Below, piece after piece: positions 1-9,457 of a stretch of 64,000 bases of DNA. The position numbers and the translations under genes are program-made. The DNA lies in NCBI GenBank assembly GCA_024734555.1, contig JANPWX010000027.1, positions 144,007-208,006 of the forward strand, written 5' to 3'. The DNA is from Trochalopteron elliotii. Lineage: Eukaryota; Chordata; Aves; Passeriformes; Leiothrichidae. The notes under the pieces were generated by a model. It did not search any database. It saw only the letters and a list, made by a program, of their open reading frames with translations, and was not told the origin of the DNA. Within the stretch, counting starts at the first letter, position 1, and each line of letters begins with the position of its first letter.

Positions 1-312
1 TCTCCTGTCCCTCCCCAGCACAGAGCAGGCTCCCAGGACAGGGCAGGGCACGGCAGGAGGAGCTCCCTGTCCCTCCCCAGCACAGAAAAGACTGCCCGGG
101 CAGGGCAGAGAAGGGCAGGGCAGGAGGAGCAGTCCTTGTCCCTCCCCAGCACAAAGCAGGCTCCCAGGACAGGGCAGGGCAGGAGGAGCAGTCCCTGTCC
201 CTCCCCAGCACAGAGCAGGCTCCCAGGACAGGGCAGGGCAGGAGGAGCAGGCTCTGCTGTCCCTCCCCAGCACAAAGCAGGCTCCCAGGGCAGGGCAGGG
301 CAGTGCAGGAGC
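1..312. repeat. GC-rich minisatellite, ~59 bp unit, upstream of ANKK1
   Basis: About five imperfect tandem copies of a 57-68 bp unit start near positions 1, 63, 131, 190 and 249. Each contains the block CCCTCCCCAGCACA and then CAGGGCAGGGCAG. The array ends about 35 bp before the ANKK1 start codon, so it lies in the promoter or 5' UTR. It is probably cut by the window's left edge. Every unit has TCCCCAG, which resembles a 3' splice site. Confidence 0.85.
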
Positions 313-347
313 AGCTCCCCGGGCAGGAGCAGGCTGTCAGCCGTGCC

Positions 348-535
348 ATGAGTGCGGAGCGGGGCCGCCCCCTGGGCAGCCTGACCGTGTTCAGCAGGGA
401 GGATTTCGAGGATGACTGGCTGCGGGTGGCCAGCGGGGGCTTCGGCCACGTGTACCAGGTGAAGCACAGGAGGTGGAGGACGGTGTATGCAGTGAAGTGC
501 TCCCCGTTCCTGCTGCAGGACTCCAGCCTGGACAG
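348..535 (+). CDS. ANKK1: ANKK1 exon 1 (start codon, kinase N-lobe)
   Basis: Encodes residues 1-62 plus two bases of codon 63. It carries the glycine-rich loop and the ATP-binding lysine in the motif YAVK (Lys50). The donor is ACAG|GTGAGC and the phase is 2. An upstream in-frame GTG at 303 is not favoured, because recognisable family sequence begins just after the ATG at 348. Confidence 0.9.
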
Positions 536-3500
536 GTGAGCCCTGCTCTGCTCTCTGCTGGGCTCTGCCCAGCCCAGCCCCAGGGGTTTGGGTGGGTTTT
601 GGTTTGGATCCTTCCCAGGATGGGTTTGGGGGTAAAACTCTGCGGGGAAGAGCTCCTGCTGCTTGGGAAGGAGAGGGTTGGGTACCCAAAGGTGCTCTGG
701 GTTCTGCCTTGCCCTGTCCCGTGTGTGGATGAGCAAAGGGACACAAGGAACACAGGGAATAAAACAGGGCTGAAATAGGGGCTGAGCACCTTAAACACGG
801 ATAAAATCAGCCTGGTGGGTTCTTTACAGCTTCCACTGGACATTGAGGCTGATGAGTATCAATCAAACTGAATTAATCACCAGAATCCCCAGGTTTAAAG
901 ATGAGGGGCAGAGGATTTACAGCTGGTTTTGCTGCCCTGCTCCCATAGCCTCCAGACATCTCTTTCCTCTCCGTGCTGCACCTGCAGCTCCCCTCTGCCT
1001 CCTGCTCTGTCTGTCCCCTGCAGAGACCCCTCTGGTGCCCACCTTGTGTCTGGAGATGGGGCAGGGCCAGGTAATCACAGCCACTGCTGATAACACAGCT
1101 AATACAGTCAGAGCTGATGGAAAAACAGGGAGTTGATGGAGTTATTTAACTGAAAATTTGATTTCTTTCAATTTGGAAGGGTCCTGCCTGGATAAAAATT
1201 TCACTCTCGTGATTTTTTTGTTACTGACCACAGCTGAGTTCAGGCTGAGCACTGCCTGTCCCCAGTTTGCTCTGCAGATATTACGTTTGCATTTTGTTCT
1301 CGTTTGGAGGGGGGGGAAAGAAAGAGTCAAATAATAAGTTTTACTTCTGCCTCTTACCAATTGTAGTGAAATACCTGAGATTCCTCAAGCCACGGGTTGG
1401 TCTCACTGTGAGGACCCTGCTAGAGTAAGTCTGGCAGAAGATTTTGCTTGGCTGAACCATTTTAGACCAATTACTGGCCTGGCCTAATTGCTGGCAGCTC
1501 AGCCCCATTCCCAGGGTGTGCTTTTTAAAGGCACTGCTGGCACTTTGCTTCTTGGCTGCTCCTGGAGTGCCCCGGGCACCCCAAACTCGTTCAGCAGGTC
1601 GGGACAGGTGAAACTTGGGAGAATTTGGAGAAACAGGTCTGCCAGAGCTGGCAGAGATCTGTCTGGGCTCCCCCTGGCAGCAGAGTCACCATGCCCAGGG
1701 ACAGGAGCTGCAGGCACAGGTGGAGCTGCAGGAGCTGTGCCTGCTGCTGGCATCCTGCTGCCAGGGAAACACGGGGAATTCCATGGGATCACAGAGGGGT
1801 TTGGGCTGGGAGGAGCCTTAAAGCTCATCCCATCCCATCCCTGCCATGGCCAGGGCACCTTCCACCATCCCAGGCTGCTCCAGCCTGGCCTTGGACACTT
1901 CCAGGGAGGGGGCAGCCTCTGGGAATTCCATCCCAGCCCCTCCCCACCCTCACAGGGGAGGATTCCTCCCCAGTTTCCCATCCAACCCTGCCCTGTGGCA
2001 GTTTAAAGCCATCTCACCCCTGTGACAAGAACAGCCTCTGTGTCCTCACTGCCAAGGATTGAAATAAGTGCAAGTTTTTCATCTCTTTTCCTGTGGTGGC
2101 CAATTTTGCCCAAATAAACTTCATTTTGGGAAGTCACAGCACTTTCTATGTCAGATTTTAGTCTGCAAAAGATCACTGTGTGGCAGCATTCTCATCAGCT
2201 CAAGGGGGAATTTGGGATGAATTGTTTTGGGGTAGGCAGTGCTCAGAAAAGCTGGGTATCACTAAGTTACCACAGAGTTACTGAGCCTGTGAATCAACTG
2301 ATAGGATTTCTTGCTCACATTGTATTTCTTTTTTTTATTATTATTTTTTATTCTCAATTTTCCAGGACCAGCATGAACTGCCTAATGGAGGAGGCAAGCA
2401 AGATGGAGAAAATCAAATTCCAGCACATTGTCACCATCTACGGGGTGTGCAACAGCCCCCTGGGGATAGTGATGGAATACATGGCCAGGGGCTCCTTGGA
2501 GAGAATCCTTCCCACCCACAGGATGTCCTGGCAGCTGAAATTCCGGGTGATCCATGAGATGGGCTTGGCCATGAATTTCCTGCACAGCATGAGCCCTCCC
2601 CTGCTGCACTTGGATCTGAAGCCAGGGAATGTTCTCCTGGATGGGAACATGCACGTCAAGGTATGGCCCCAGTGCTGGGTTTGTTATTTCTCCAACAAGA
2701 GCAAAGTTATTTCTGCCAAGCCAGTCCAGAATCCCAGTAAATCAGGTTCTTCAGGAGCACTCCATCAAAGATTGGCCTGGGGGAAGGTTGCTGGGGAGGA
2801 AATTACACAGTGTGCTTGAGATCGTACAGGGAGCCTGGGCCAGCCCTGGGAATTCAAGGTTCCAGCTGGACTCGGGCTTTTATCAAGTCCCAGCTGCTCA
2901 CACCTCCTCCTGTCCCTGATCCCAAAGGATGGGGACACGTCCAGGTGGGTGAGGAGGGCTGACTGTGAGCATTTTGGGGCAGTTTCCCTGTTTCTGCTTG
3001 CAGATCTCTGACTTTGGGCTGTCCAGGTGGATGGAGCAGTCCAGCAGGATGCAGTACATCGAGAGCTCAGCCCTGAGGGGCACCCTGAGCTACATCCCCC
3101 CCGAGATGTTCCTGCAGAACAGCAAACCTCCAGGGATCAAGTACGATGTGTACAGGTGAGGGCTGGCCCGGGGCACTCAGGACTGTCCCTGGGCTCTGGC
3201 ACACAGCAAGGGGGGCTCAGCTTGTTTAAATTCTGGTTTTCTGCCTCGTAGAGCACACTGGGGTGCCCCGAGCTCAGTGGTGGAGACTGAGAGGGAGGGG
3301 GATTCTCTGTGGATAATCATCACCCCAGTGCACCCTCCCAAGGGAGCTGCAGGCTGCACTGGCCCAGGGGCATCACACCCTGTTCCTATAAAAACCAGTG
3401 AGGTCAGAACTGCCAGTGCTGCTCTTTCATCACAGTCACTGCTGAGATGGATTTTAAAACAATTTTAAACAATATTGGCTTATCTGCCTCAGTGTTCAGC

Positions 3501-6500
3501 TTCATTTTGGTCAAGGACAGGTGGAGAAGAGATTTCAATTTGGTTTTTGTCCTTTTGGGCACGGAGCTTTGCAGCACATCCACACAAGCTCCGTGCCCAT
3601 GTCTGGAAATTGCTCAGCTCCTTGGCCTTTACAGCACAGAGTAACCCAAGGCAAGAGGGAAAGGAGGATTTGCACAGTCACAGGAACTTGCAAGAGCCAA
3701 GGGCTTTAATCCCCAACATGAATAAAGTGGAAAAAAGGCACTGAGAGCCTGACTTTGACAGGAAAGGCTCCAAGTCACTGCACAGACCCTTTGGAGGGTG
3801 ATGACCCCACTCCTAATGGGGCAGAATCACAAGGCCTGACCCTTTTGGCCTGGGGGATTAAATCCTTCTTCTCTGGGAGATGAAATCCTTCCCTCCTGAA
3901 GAACTTCCTTCCTGATCTCCCCATTTCTCAGGAAGGCAGAAGCAATAAGTGCATCCAATGTCCAAGTGCTCACTGTCCCTCCTCTCCCGCAGCTTCGGCA
4001 TCGTCATCTGGGAGGTGCTCATGCAGAAGAAACCTTACTCAGGTAAACACCAGCCCTGCAGCTGTGGGGTGCTAATCCCAGCCCTTTTGCCAGGGCAAAC
4101 CCCCCCGGGTGTGCTGGTTCTCCCCAGGGGCCAACATGATGGCCATCATCGTCAGGGTGGCGGCGGGGAAGAGGCCGGGGCTGGAGCTGGTCAGGGACGA
4201 CTGGCCCGGGGAGTGCCACCAGATGCTCGACCTGATGAAGAGGTGCTGGCACCAGGACCCCAAGCAAAGGCCGAGCTTTGCAGGTGGGACTGAGCTGTGG
4301 ATTAGCCACGGGGTGACAAGCAGGGGATAAGTTTGTGTCCAGTTCTCCCAGTTACATCTCCGAGGTTTGGCAGCTTCATGCCTGTTGGGGAAGATGAATC
4401 AGGGAAACCTTATCAATATGATTGCTTAGCAAAAGATTCTGAAAATATGCAACCTATAATCGAAATAAAAATGAAAGCTTGCTTTGAGTTGTAAGATATC
4501 AAGCCTTAGTTACTATATAACCTGAAAACAATAGCCCAGCCAGCTGAAGGAGAATCCCTTTGGATTGAACAATACCCTTCTGCTGGCTAAGGGATCCAAA
4601 GGTGAATGTAGCAAAAGAGAAAAGTCTAAAGAGTAGTTTTTAGAGTTTAAAATATAACACAGTATGGTAATGCAGTAGTTCTTATAGGCTGTATGTAGAT
4701 TCTACAGGATTTTGTGTCTTGTACTGGTTGGTTAGTGTAAATTGGAATATTTAACACAAAAGGAGATATAATGTATTGTAACAAGGCTGTCTCTCTCTCT
4801 AGCTCTCTTCTCTCTCTGCCTCTCTTGCTCTCTGTCTCTCTTGCTCCCTTCTCTCTTTGCACCCCCTCTCTTAGCTCTTCCCCCTGTGCTCTGACCCTGC
4901 CACCTCTCTCTGGCTCTCTTGCTCCCTCCTGTCTTACCTCTCTTACCTCTGACCCTCTTGTTCTCTCTCTCTCTCCCTCTCTCTTTGGGACTTTCCTTCA
5001 GCCCAGGCTGGTGGCTGAAGGCAAAAGGCCCTTTTTACCCACCACCCTTGCAATAAAACCACATGTTCTGGAATGTCTCAGGTCTGCAGAGTTCCCTCTC
5101 CCTGCCGTCCTCGGATGGTCCTACAGGTGCCCTTTTGCTGTCACCCATCCCCTTCATCCCTTTTCCCTCCCTTCCCACGTTGGTCCTGCCTGGCTCTGGA
5201 GCCTGGGGCAGCCTGCCCAGCTGAGTGCTGTGCCCTGCAGATATCCCAGTGGAGACAGATGTGCTGCTGGCACTGATCCAGAGTCTGGTGCAGGACCCTG
5301 AGAACGAGCGGCTGGTGAGGAAGATGTCCCACAAACCAGCCATCTCCAGGGGCCAGCAGGTGAGGGAACCCCCCTGGGCCATCAGGAAATTCCACTGGGG
5401 CTGCTCCTTGTTCTTGCCAGGCTGTTTCCCCTCCCAGAGGTGCACCCAGCACCTTTGCTGGGTGTCTGCACAGCTTGGGCCTCTGTAATTCATTTATGGG
5501 GATAAGACACTTGCAAATTAATGAACAAATGCACTAAATGATAAATAGTCCAAGAGGAAAACCCTCTTCTGGACCTACTCAGGTGAAGTGGGTTTATCAT
5601 GGTGGCTTCAGTCACTAAAAGAAGCTCAAGCAAACATGGGATCACAGAGTTCAGTTCATGGCACAAAACTGAGGATGTTCCAGTTTGAAGAACTCTTACA
5701 GATTTTTTTTTTAAACAAGCTTTAAATTCCCATGTTTCTCTGGCTAAGAAAAAAAATTCAGTAATGTAATCCTAGCTACTGCAGTAATTATGCCTCAAAA
5801 CCAGGGAGAGATAGGAGCTAGGAATTATTGCTATTTAGAGGGCTTTGCCAAGCTTTGCAAGAAACCAGGGGCCTGAAGAGGTGGGGGCTTGGGGGTCCCT
5901 AAACAACAAAGGAAGTAATTTTGGGATGCTCCCCTGCAGTCAGGAAGCAGAATGTGTCTGTATTTGGGAGCAATTGAGCACGAGGAGGAAAAGCTCATAG
6001 ATACCCAGAGATCATCCTCAGGCTCCCCCATTCCTGCTGTGTTGTGATTGGCTTAGCTGAGTTTGGGGTGCAAAAACAGGATGGGGTAAAAAACTCCCAA
6101 ATGATGGCACAAAACTGCAGAGCAGCAGCAAAGCACTTTGTGCAGACATTACAGGATGCAAATAAACACTTTGTCTTACCCTTTTTCTTTCCTCCTTTCT
6201 GAAAACAAGAGTGACAAAGAGGAGTTCGCCTTCCCCCGGGACACCAGGACTGGGGGTGAGTAGGGGACTGGCTTTAGAATCGAAAATTAAAGAAGGGGAA
6301 GCTATAAAAGTTGTCTGTTTTATTGTAGAAGGATGTGGCTCATAAGGTTTTCCCTGTGGGTGACATTTTAAGTTAAGGAAATTGAACTATTCAGGAAATA
6401 GGTACTGTGAGAGAGAGAAGCCAAATGTCCCAAATGGCCTTCTTTTACATACCTTATCTCTCAAATGACTTCATTTCATGTCATCTTATGAAGAGTCACA

Positions 6501-8997
6501 AGCTCTCCCTCTCTGAAGGTTATGAGTTTGATCCTCACACGAGGCACCATTAAAATGTTGGGTTTTATCTTCTTGTCTTCTGTTAGAACCAGGATTAAAG
6601 AATGGGAAATGCAGTTTTCATGTTTGGACTCAGTAGTTTATTAATTCTTATCTATAGCACGGTCTCACAAGTTTTGAGCTCTGCTAACAAGGTAGAAAAT
6701 GGATCTCTCTCAAGCTCTTTCCATGGTCTTTTAAGCACTAATTGTCCAGTAACAAGATGACACCTAGATTATTTTTACTTTTAACCCAATAACCCAAGAC
6801 TCGTGGCCCGCAATGTGGATTTTTTCACCCATTTATAAAACACCATCCAAACCCATGAAGAAGAAGGTGAAAGAAGAAGAACTTAGCCAACACCCTGAAT
6901 CCTCCATCTTGCCCCATATACATTACTATATACTAAAATCTTAAAAACTAAGTTTTGTACCCTGTGACATCACACACTTCTATCCAAACTCCACACCCAT
7001 AATCCCAGTGCTATCACTCAATTTTGGAAGCCTGTTCCACAGTCTCAGGTCAAATGTAGTGCTTGCTTGAGGGTCACAAGAAAGCCTGAAATCCTCATTG
7101 CCCAGGGTTCCAACATGCCTCGTTTCTCGGGAGTTTTTCACTCTTTTTCTCCCTGTCTTTTCTGTTCGAACTACACACCCACAACCCCAGTGCTGTCACT
7201 CAATTTTAGAAGCCTGTTCCAAGGCCTCAGGTCAAATGCAGTGCTTCCTTGAGTGTCGCCCTGAATTTTCCTGCTTTCCAGTGTTTGCAGTTTGTAGTGG
7301 AGGTTTCTCACAGCTTCATATAAACGATGTAGATATTTAGAACTTATCTATCTTGTTTACATATTTCTCCTCGCAGAGGAGGAAAGAGATTGATGGTGAT
7401 GTTCACCAATGAGGTCAAGAAGGTGCCGACTTGTTTAGCCAATCTTTTGCCTTCTGGCCAAAATGTATATAAGAATGGAGTCAGATAATTAAAATAGAGG
7501 AGCTTTCCCTTGACCTGCTGTGCCTGCCTCGTTCTTCGTGTACCTGAAACTGTGGCACTTGAGGGTCACAAGAAAGCCTGAAATTCTAAGTGCACAGGGT
7601 TCCAACATCCCTCCCTTCTTGTGAGTTTTTGACTCTTTTCTCCCCGTTTTGCATCCCCGCCTTTAGGAAAGGACCAGCAGGAGGTTCCTGTCCCTCCTCC
7701 CCACAGGGAGGCCGAGGATCTGTCCCCCGAGGAGCCGGGCCGGCTGCAGGAGCACGGCCTGACCCTGCTGCACCTGCTGGTGCTGCAGGGCAACGTGGGC
7801 AAGGTGCGCTTCCTGCTGGGCCGCGGGGCGGGCGCCGACAGCGCGGGGGGCTGCGACTGCACCCCGCTGCCGCCCGCCGTGCAGCGCCGGCTGCCCGAGC
7901 TCTGCGCCCTCCTCATCCAGCACGGCGCCCGCACCAACGCCGCCGACGAGGACGGCTGGACCCCGCTGCACTTCGCGGCCCAGCACGGTGACGACAGGAC
8001 CGTCAGGCTCCTGCTGGACCACCAGGCCCGTGTGGACGCCCAGGAGCGTGACGGGTGGACCCCGCTGCACCTGGCGGCCCAGAACAACTTTGAGAACGTG
8101 GCGCGGGTGCTGCTGTCCCGCCAGGCCGACCCCAACACGCAGGAGGTGGACGGCAAGACTGCCCTGCACGTGGCCGCCTGCTTCGGGCACGTGGGGCTGG
8201 TCAAGCTGCTGGCCAGCCAGGGGGCCGACCTGGAGAGGAAGCAGAAGAACCTCAGGACGCCGCTGCACGTGGCGGTGGAGAGGGGCAAGTTCAGGGTGGT
8301 GCAGTACCTGCTGAAGAACGGCATCTCCGTCAACAGCCTGGACCAGAACCACTACAGCGCCCTGCACCTGGCCGTGGCCAGGGGCAAGTATTTGATCTGC
8401 GAGAAGCTCATCAAATACGGCGCCAACGTGGAGCTGAGGACGGACAAAGGCTGGACCCCGCTGCACCTGGCCTCCTTCAAGGGGCACGTCGGGATCATCC
8501 GGCTGCTGACGGGCAGCCGCGCCCGGCTGGACGCCCGGGGCGGCATGGACTGGACCCCGCTGCACCTGGCCACACGTTATGGGGACGAGGGGGTGGTCAG
8601 CGAGCTGCTGCGCTGTGGGGCTGACCCCAACACGGCCGAGAGGGCCCGCTGGGTCCCCCTGCACTTCGCCGTGCTCAGGGGCTCCTTCCTCAGCGTCATC
8701 AACCTCCTGGAGTGCCGCGCCGACGTCAACGCCGCCAACAAGGTGGGCTGGACCCCGCTGCACCTGGCCGTGCTCAAGGGGAACATGGCCATCATCAAGA
8801 CCCTGCTGAAGGCCGGGGCTCGGCTGGACGTGGAGGACAGCTCTGGGTGCACGGCCCTGCAGCTGGCGGTCAGGCACCAGAGGGAGAACATCATCACCCT
8901 GCTCCAGGATCAGGAGAGCTTGGGGGGCAAAGCTGGGAGCAGGACTCTGAACGATGCCAAGGCTCCCAGGATTGTCCCAGGAAGGACAGATCTGTAA
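348..8997 (+). CDS. ANKK1: ANKK1, ankyrin repeat and kinase domain-containing protein 1 (8 exons)
   Basis: A RIP-family (RIPK4-like) Ser/Thr kinase with C-terminal ankyrin repeats; its substrates and physiological role are poorly known. Coding exons: 348-535, 2366-2660, 3004-3155, 3993-4042, 4128-4283, 5241-5359, 6210-6255 and 7667-8997. All junctions are GT-AG and phases agree, giving 2337 nt or 778 aa; human is 765 aa. The kinase domain spans about residues 20-290: glycine-rich loop SGGFGHV (29-35), ATP lysine Lys50, catalytic loop HLDLKPGN (144-151), DFG Asp164, and PPEMF before the activation-segment end. The HRD arginine is Leu, as I recall for human ANKK1. A linker (~290-365) precedes about 12 ankyrin repeats (~368-765), many with the core GWTPLHLA. 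The ATG at 348 is used because the protein from residue 10 onward (LGSLTVF) aligns with the human start. Exon 7 is the least certain. Identification is by recalled similarity plus position next to DRD2. Confidence 0.95.
1780..2055 (-). mobile_element. CR1 LINE 3' fragment, antisense, in ANKK1 intron 1
   Basis: Shows typical avian CR1 3'-end phrases in reverse orientation: CTTAAAGCTCATCCCATCCC, then GCCATGGCCAGGGCACCTTC, then CAGCCTGGCCTTGGACACTT. It is a 5'-truncated, diverged copy with no coding capacity seen. Boundaries are approximate. Confidence 0.75.
2366..2660 (+). CDS. ANKK1: ANKK1 exon 2 (kinase helix C to catalytic loop)
   Basis: Acceptor TTTTCCAG|GACC, donor TCAAG|GTATGG; 295 bp, entering in phase 2 and leaving in phase 0. 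Encodes residues 64-161, including a helix-C region with EEASKM, the KIKFQHIV segment and the catalytic loop HLDLKPGN (Asp146, Lys148, Asn151). Confidence 0.95.
3004..3155 (+). CDS. ANKK1: ANKK1 exon 3 (DFG and activation segment)
   Basis: Acceptor TTGCAG|ATCTC, donor TACAG|GTGAGG; 152 bp, phase 0 to 2. Starts with ISDFGLS, placing the DFG aspartate at residue 164, and contains the activation segment up to SYIPPEMF and KYDVY. Confidence 0.95.
3993..4042 (+). CDS. ANKK1: ANKK1 exon 4 (kinase C-lobe)
   Basis: A 50-bp exon with acceptor TCCCGCAG|CTTC and donor CTCAG|GTAAAC, phase 2 to 1. It encodes the helix-F peptide FGIVIWEVLMQKKPYS, typical of RIP-like kinases. Confidence 0.93.
4128..4283 (+). 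CDS. ANKK1: ANKK1 exon 5 (end of kinase domain)
   Basis: A 156-bp exon with acceptor TCCCCAG|GGGCC and donor TTGCAG|GTGGGA, phase 1 to 1. Encodes the last kinase helices, with DLMKRCWHQDPKQRPSF, the conserved Arg-Pro near the end of a kinase C-lobe. Intron 4 before it is only 85 bp. Confidence 0.94.
4382..5115 (+). mobile_element. Probable endogenous retroviral LTR in ANKK1 intron 5
   Basis: Begins with TGTTGGGGAAGA and ends in a retrovirus-like R/U5 segment, with a CT-rich stretch, TTTGGGACTTTCC and the polyadenylation signal in TTGCAATAAAACC near 5048-5056. No internal viral genes are seen, so it would be a solo LTR. No clear target-site duplication was found; the right edge is approximate. 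Confidence 0.55.
4785..4990 (+). repeat. Polypyrimidine (CT-rich) low-complexity tract
   Basis: About 200 bp dominated by CTCT and CTCTTG/CTCCCT words on the + strand, inside the probable LTR of ANKK1 intron 5. It could form triplex DNA or act as a strong pyrimidine tract upstream of exon 6. Simple sequence, no coding value. Confidence 0.85.
5241..5359 (+). CDS. ANKK1: ANKK1 exon 6 (post-kinase linker)
   Basis: A 119-bp exon with acceptor CCCTGCAG|ATATC and donor CAGCAG|GTGAGG, phase 1 to 0. Encodes DIPVETDVLLALIQSLV, which matches the recalled human segment after the kinase domain. Confidence 0.92.
6210..6255 (+). CDS. ANKK1: ANKK1 exon 7 (short linker exon, tentative)
   Basis: A 46-bp exon with acceptor AAACAAG|AGTGAC and donor TGGGG|GTGAGT, phase 0 to 1. 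It joins exons 6 and 8 in frame and encodes SDKEEFAFPRDTRTG, an acidic linker with only weak similarity to the human one. The exact acceptor could differ. Evidence is phase fit, a good donor and position. Confidence 0.65.
6520..6976 (-). mobile_element. Endogenous retrovirus LTR with tRNA-Ile-like primer site, antisense, ANKK1 intron 7
   Basis: Read on the minus strand, the LTR starts with TGTGATGTCACAGGG (near 6976), holds an AATAAA near 6640, and ends AACCCAACA (near 6559). A few bases further lies TGGTGCCTCGTGTGAGGATC (about 6533-6552), complementary to a tRNA 3' end, most like tRNA-Ile. This is the expected primer-binding site order. The sequence beyond it (6260-6520) may be a short internal remnant; no viral gene is recognisable. 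Confidence 0.55.
6975..7666 (+). repeat. Tandem duplication of ~185 bp, second copy split by an LTR
   Basis: Copy A (about 6975-7165) and copy B (about 7166-7247 plus 7564-7660) share blocks such as CAGTGCTATCACTCAATTTT / CAGTGCTGTCACTCAATTTT, and GGTCACAAGAAAGCCTGAAA in both. Copy B is interrupted at its CTTGAG by the solo LTR 7254-7557 and runs into the acceptor of ANKK1 exon 8, so the duplication came before the LTR insertion. Confidence 0.8.
7254..7557 (+). mobile_element. Solo LTR (304 bp) with 6-bp target duplication, ANKK1 intron 7
   Basis: Starts TGTCGCCCTG, ends GAAACTGTGGCA, and is flanked by the direct repeat CTTGAG (7248-7253 and 7558-7563). Six-base duplications fit a class II (ERVK-type) element. 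It has a TATA-like box near 7471 (ATGTATATAAG) and the sequence GGAGTCAGATAATT shared with the DRD2-intron copy at 25652-25966. It lies 109 bp before the exon 8 acceptor. No coding sequence. Confidence 0.85.
7667..8997 (+). CDS. ANKK1: ANKK1 exon 8 (ankyrin repeats, stop codon)
   Basis: A 1331-bp terminal exon with acceptor CGCCTTTAG|GAAAG, entering in phase 1 and ending at TAA 8995-8997. Encodes residues 336-778. Twelve 33-residue ankyrin units start near the linker end; most have G-TPLH-A and a final GAD-N or GA-LD turn. The third and fourth are closest to consensus (DGWTPLHFAAQHGDDRTVR; DGWTPLHLAAQNNFENVAR). Very GC-rich, unlike the introns. Lys717 (codon 8809-8811) aligns with human Glu713. 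Confidence 0.97.
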
Positions 8998-9451
8998 ATG
9001 CCTTGGCTCAGAAATTCACAGCTTGAGCTTTCCCACATCAGGTGTGATGCCTTAAAGCACCTCGTCCTCTCACCTGCTGATTACAGGAAAATATTTCCCC
9101 TTTTGAAATGGAAGCTTTTAAGTGTGAACATGGAGAGAGTATAAAGAAATGAAGTTATTTGATGACAAGTTCTTTTCCAAGCTCGTTTTTGCTTGGTGAT
9201 ACTTCAGGCAGTGCTTTCCTCCTGAATCCTTCCTGAGCAGGGATTTATGCAGCCCCTGTTCACGCAGGCAGTGCTGAAGCTGTGCACAGCACACACACAG
9301 CTTTTATTGCTTTTATTCCATGTTTTCCTACAGAGAAAATTGGTGTAAAATGGCCCTGGCACAGGTGGGAATTGAATCGTGAGATTCTCACCTGCTGCTG
9401 GCACAGCAACGTGTCAGATTTCCTGACATCTCCTTTCTGCAACAAGAATCA

Positions 9452-9457
9452 AATAAA
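9452..9457 (+). terminator. ANKK1: Candidate ANKK1 polyadenylation signal
   Basis: AATAAA is the first canonical signal after the stop at 8997, implying a 3' UTR of roughly 480 nt. Inferred from sequence only. Confidence 0.5.

Noticed and set aside
303..347. Upstream in-frame extension of ANKK1
   Set aside because: It would begin at a non-ATG codon and translates the minisatellite edge; the ATG at 348 fits the family.
6515..6555. tRNA gene
   Set aside because: Only a 3' half-like sequence ending in CCA; no acceptor, D or anticodon arms. Better explained as an ERV primer site or SINE remnant.
7663..8877. 404-codon open frame on the minus strand
   Set aside because: Shadow of the GC-rich ankyrin exon of ANKK1; no family resemblance, and the sense strand is clearly coding.
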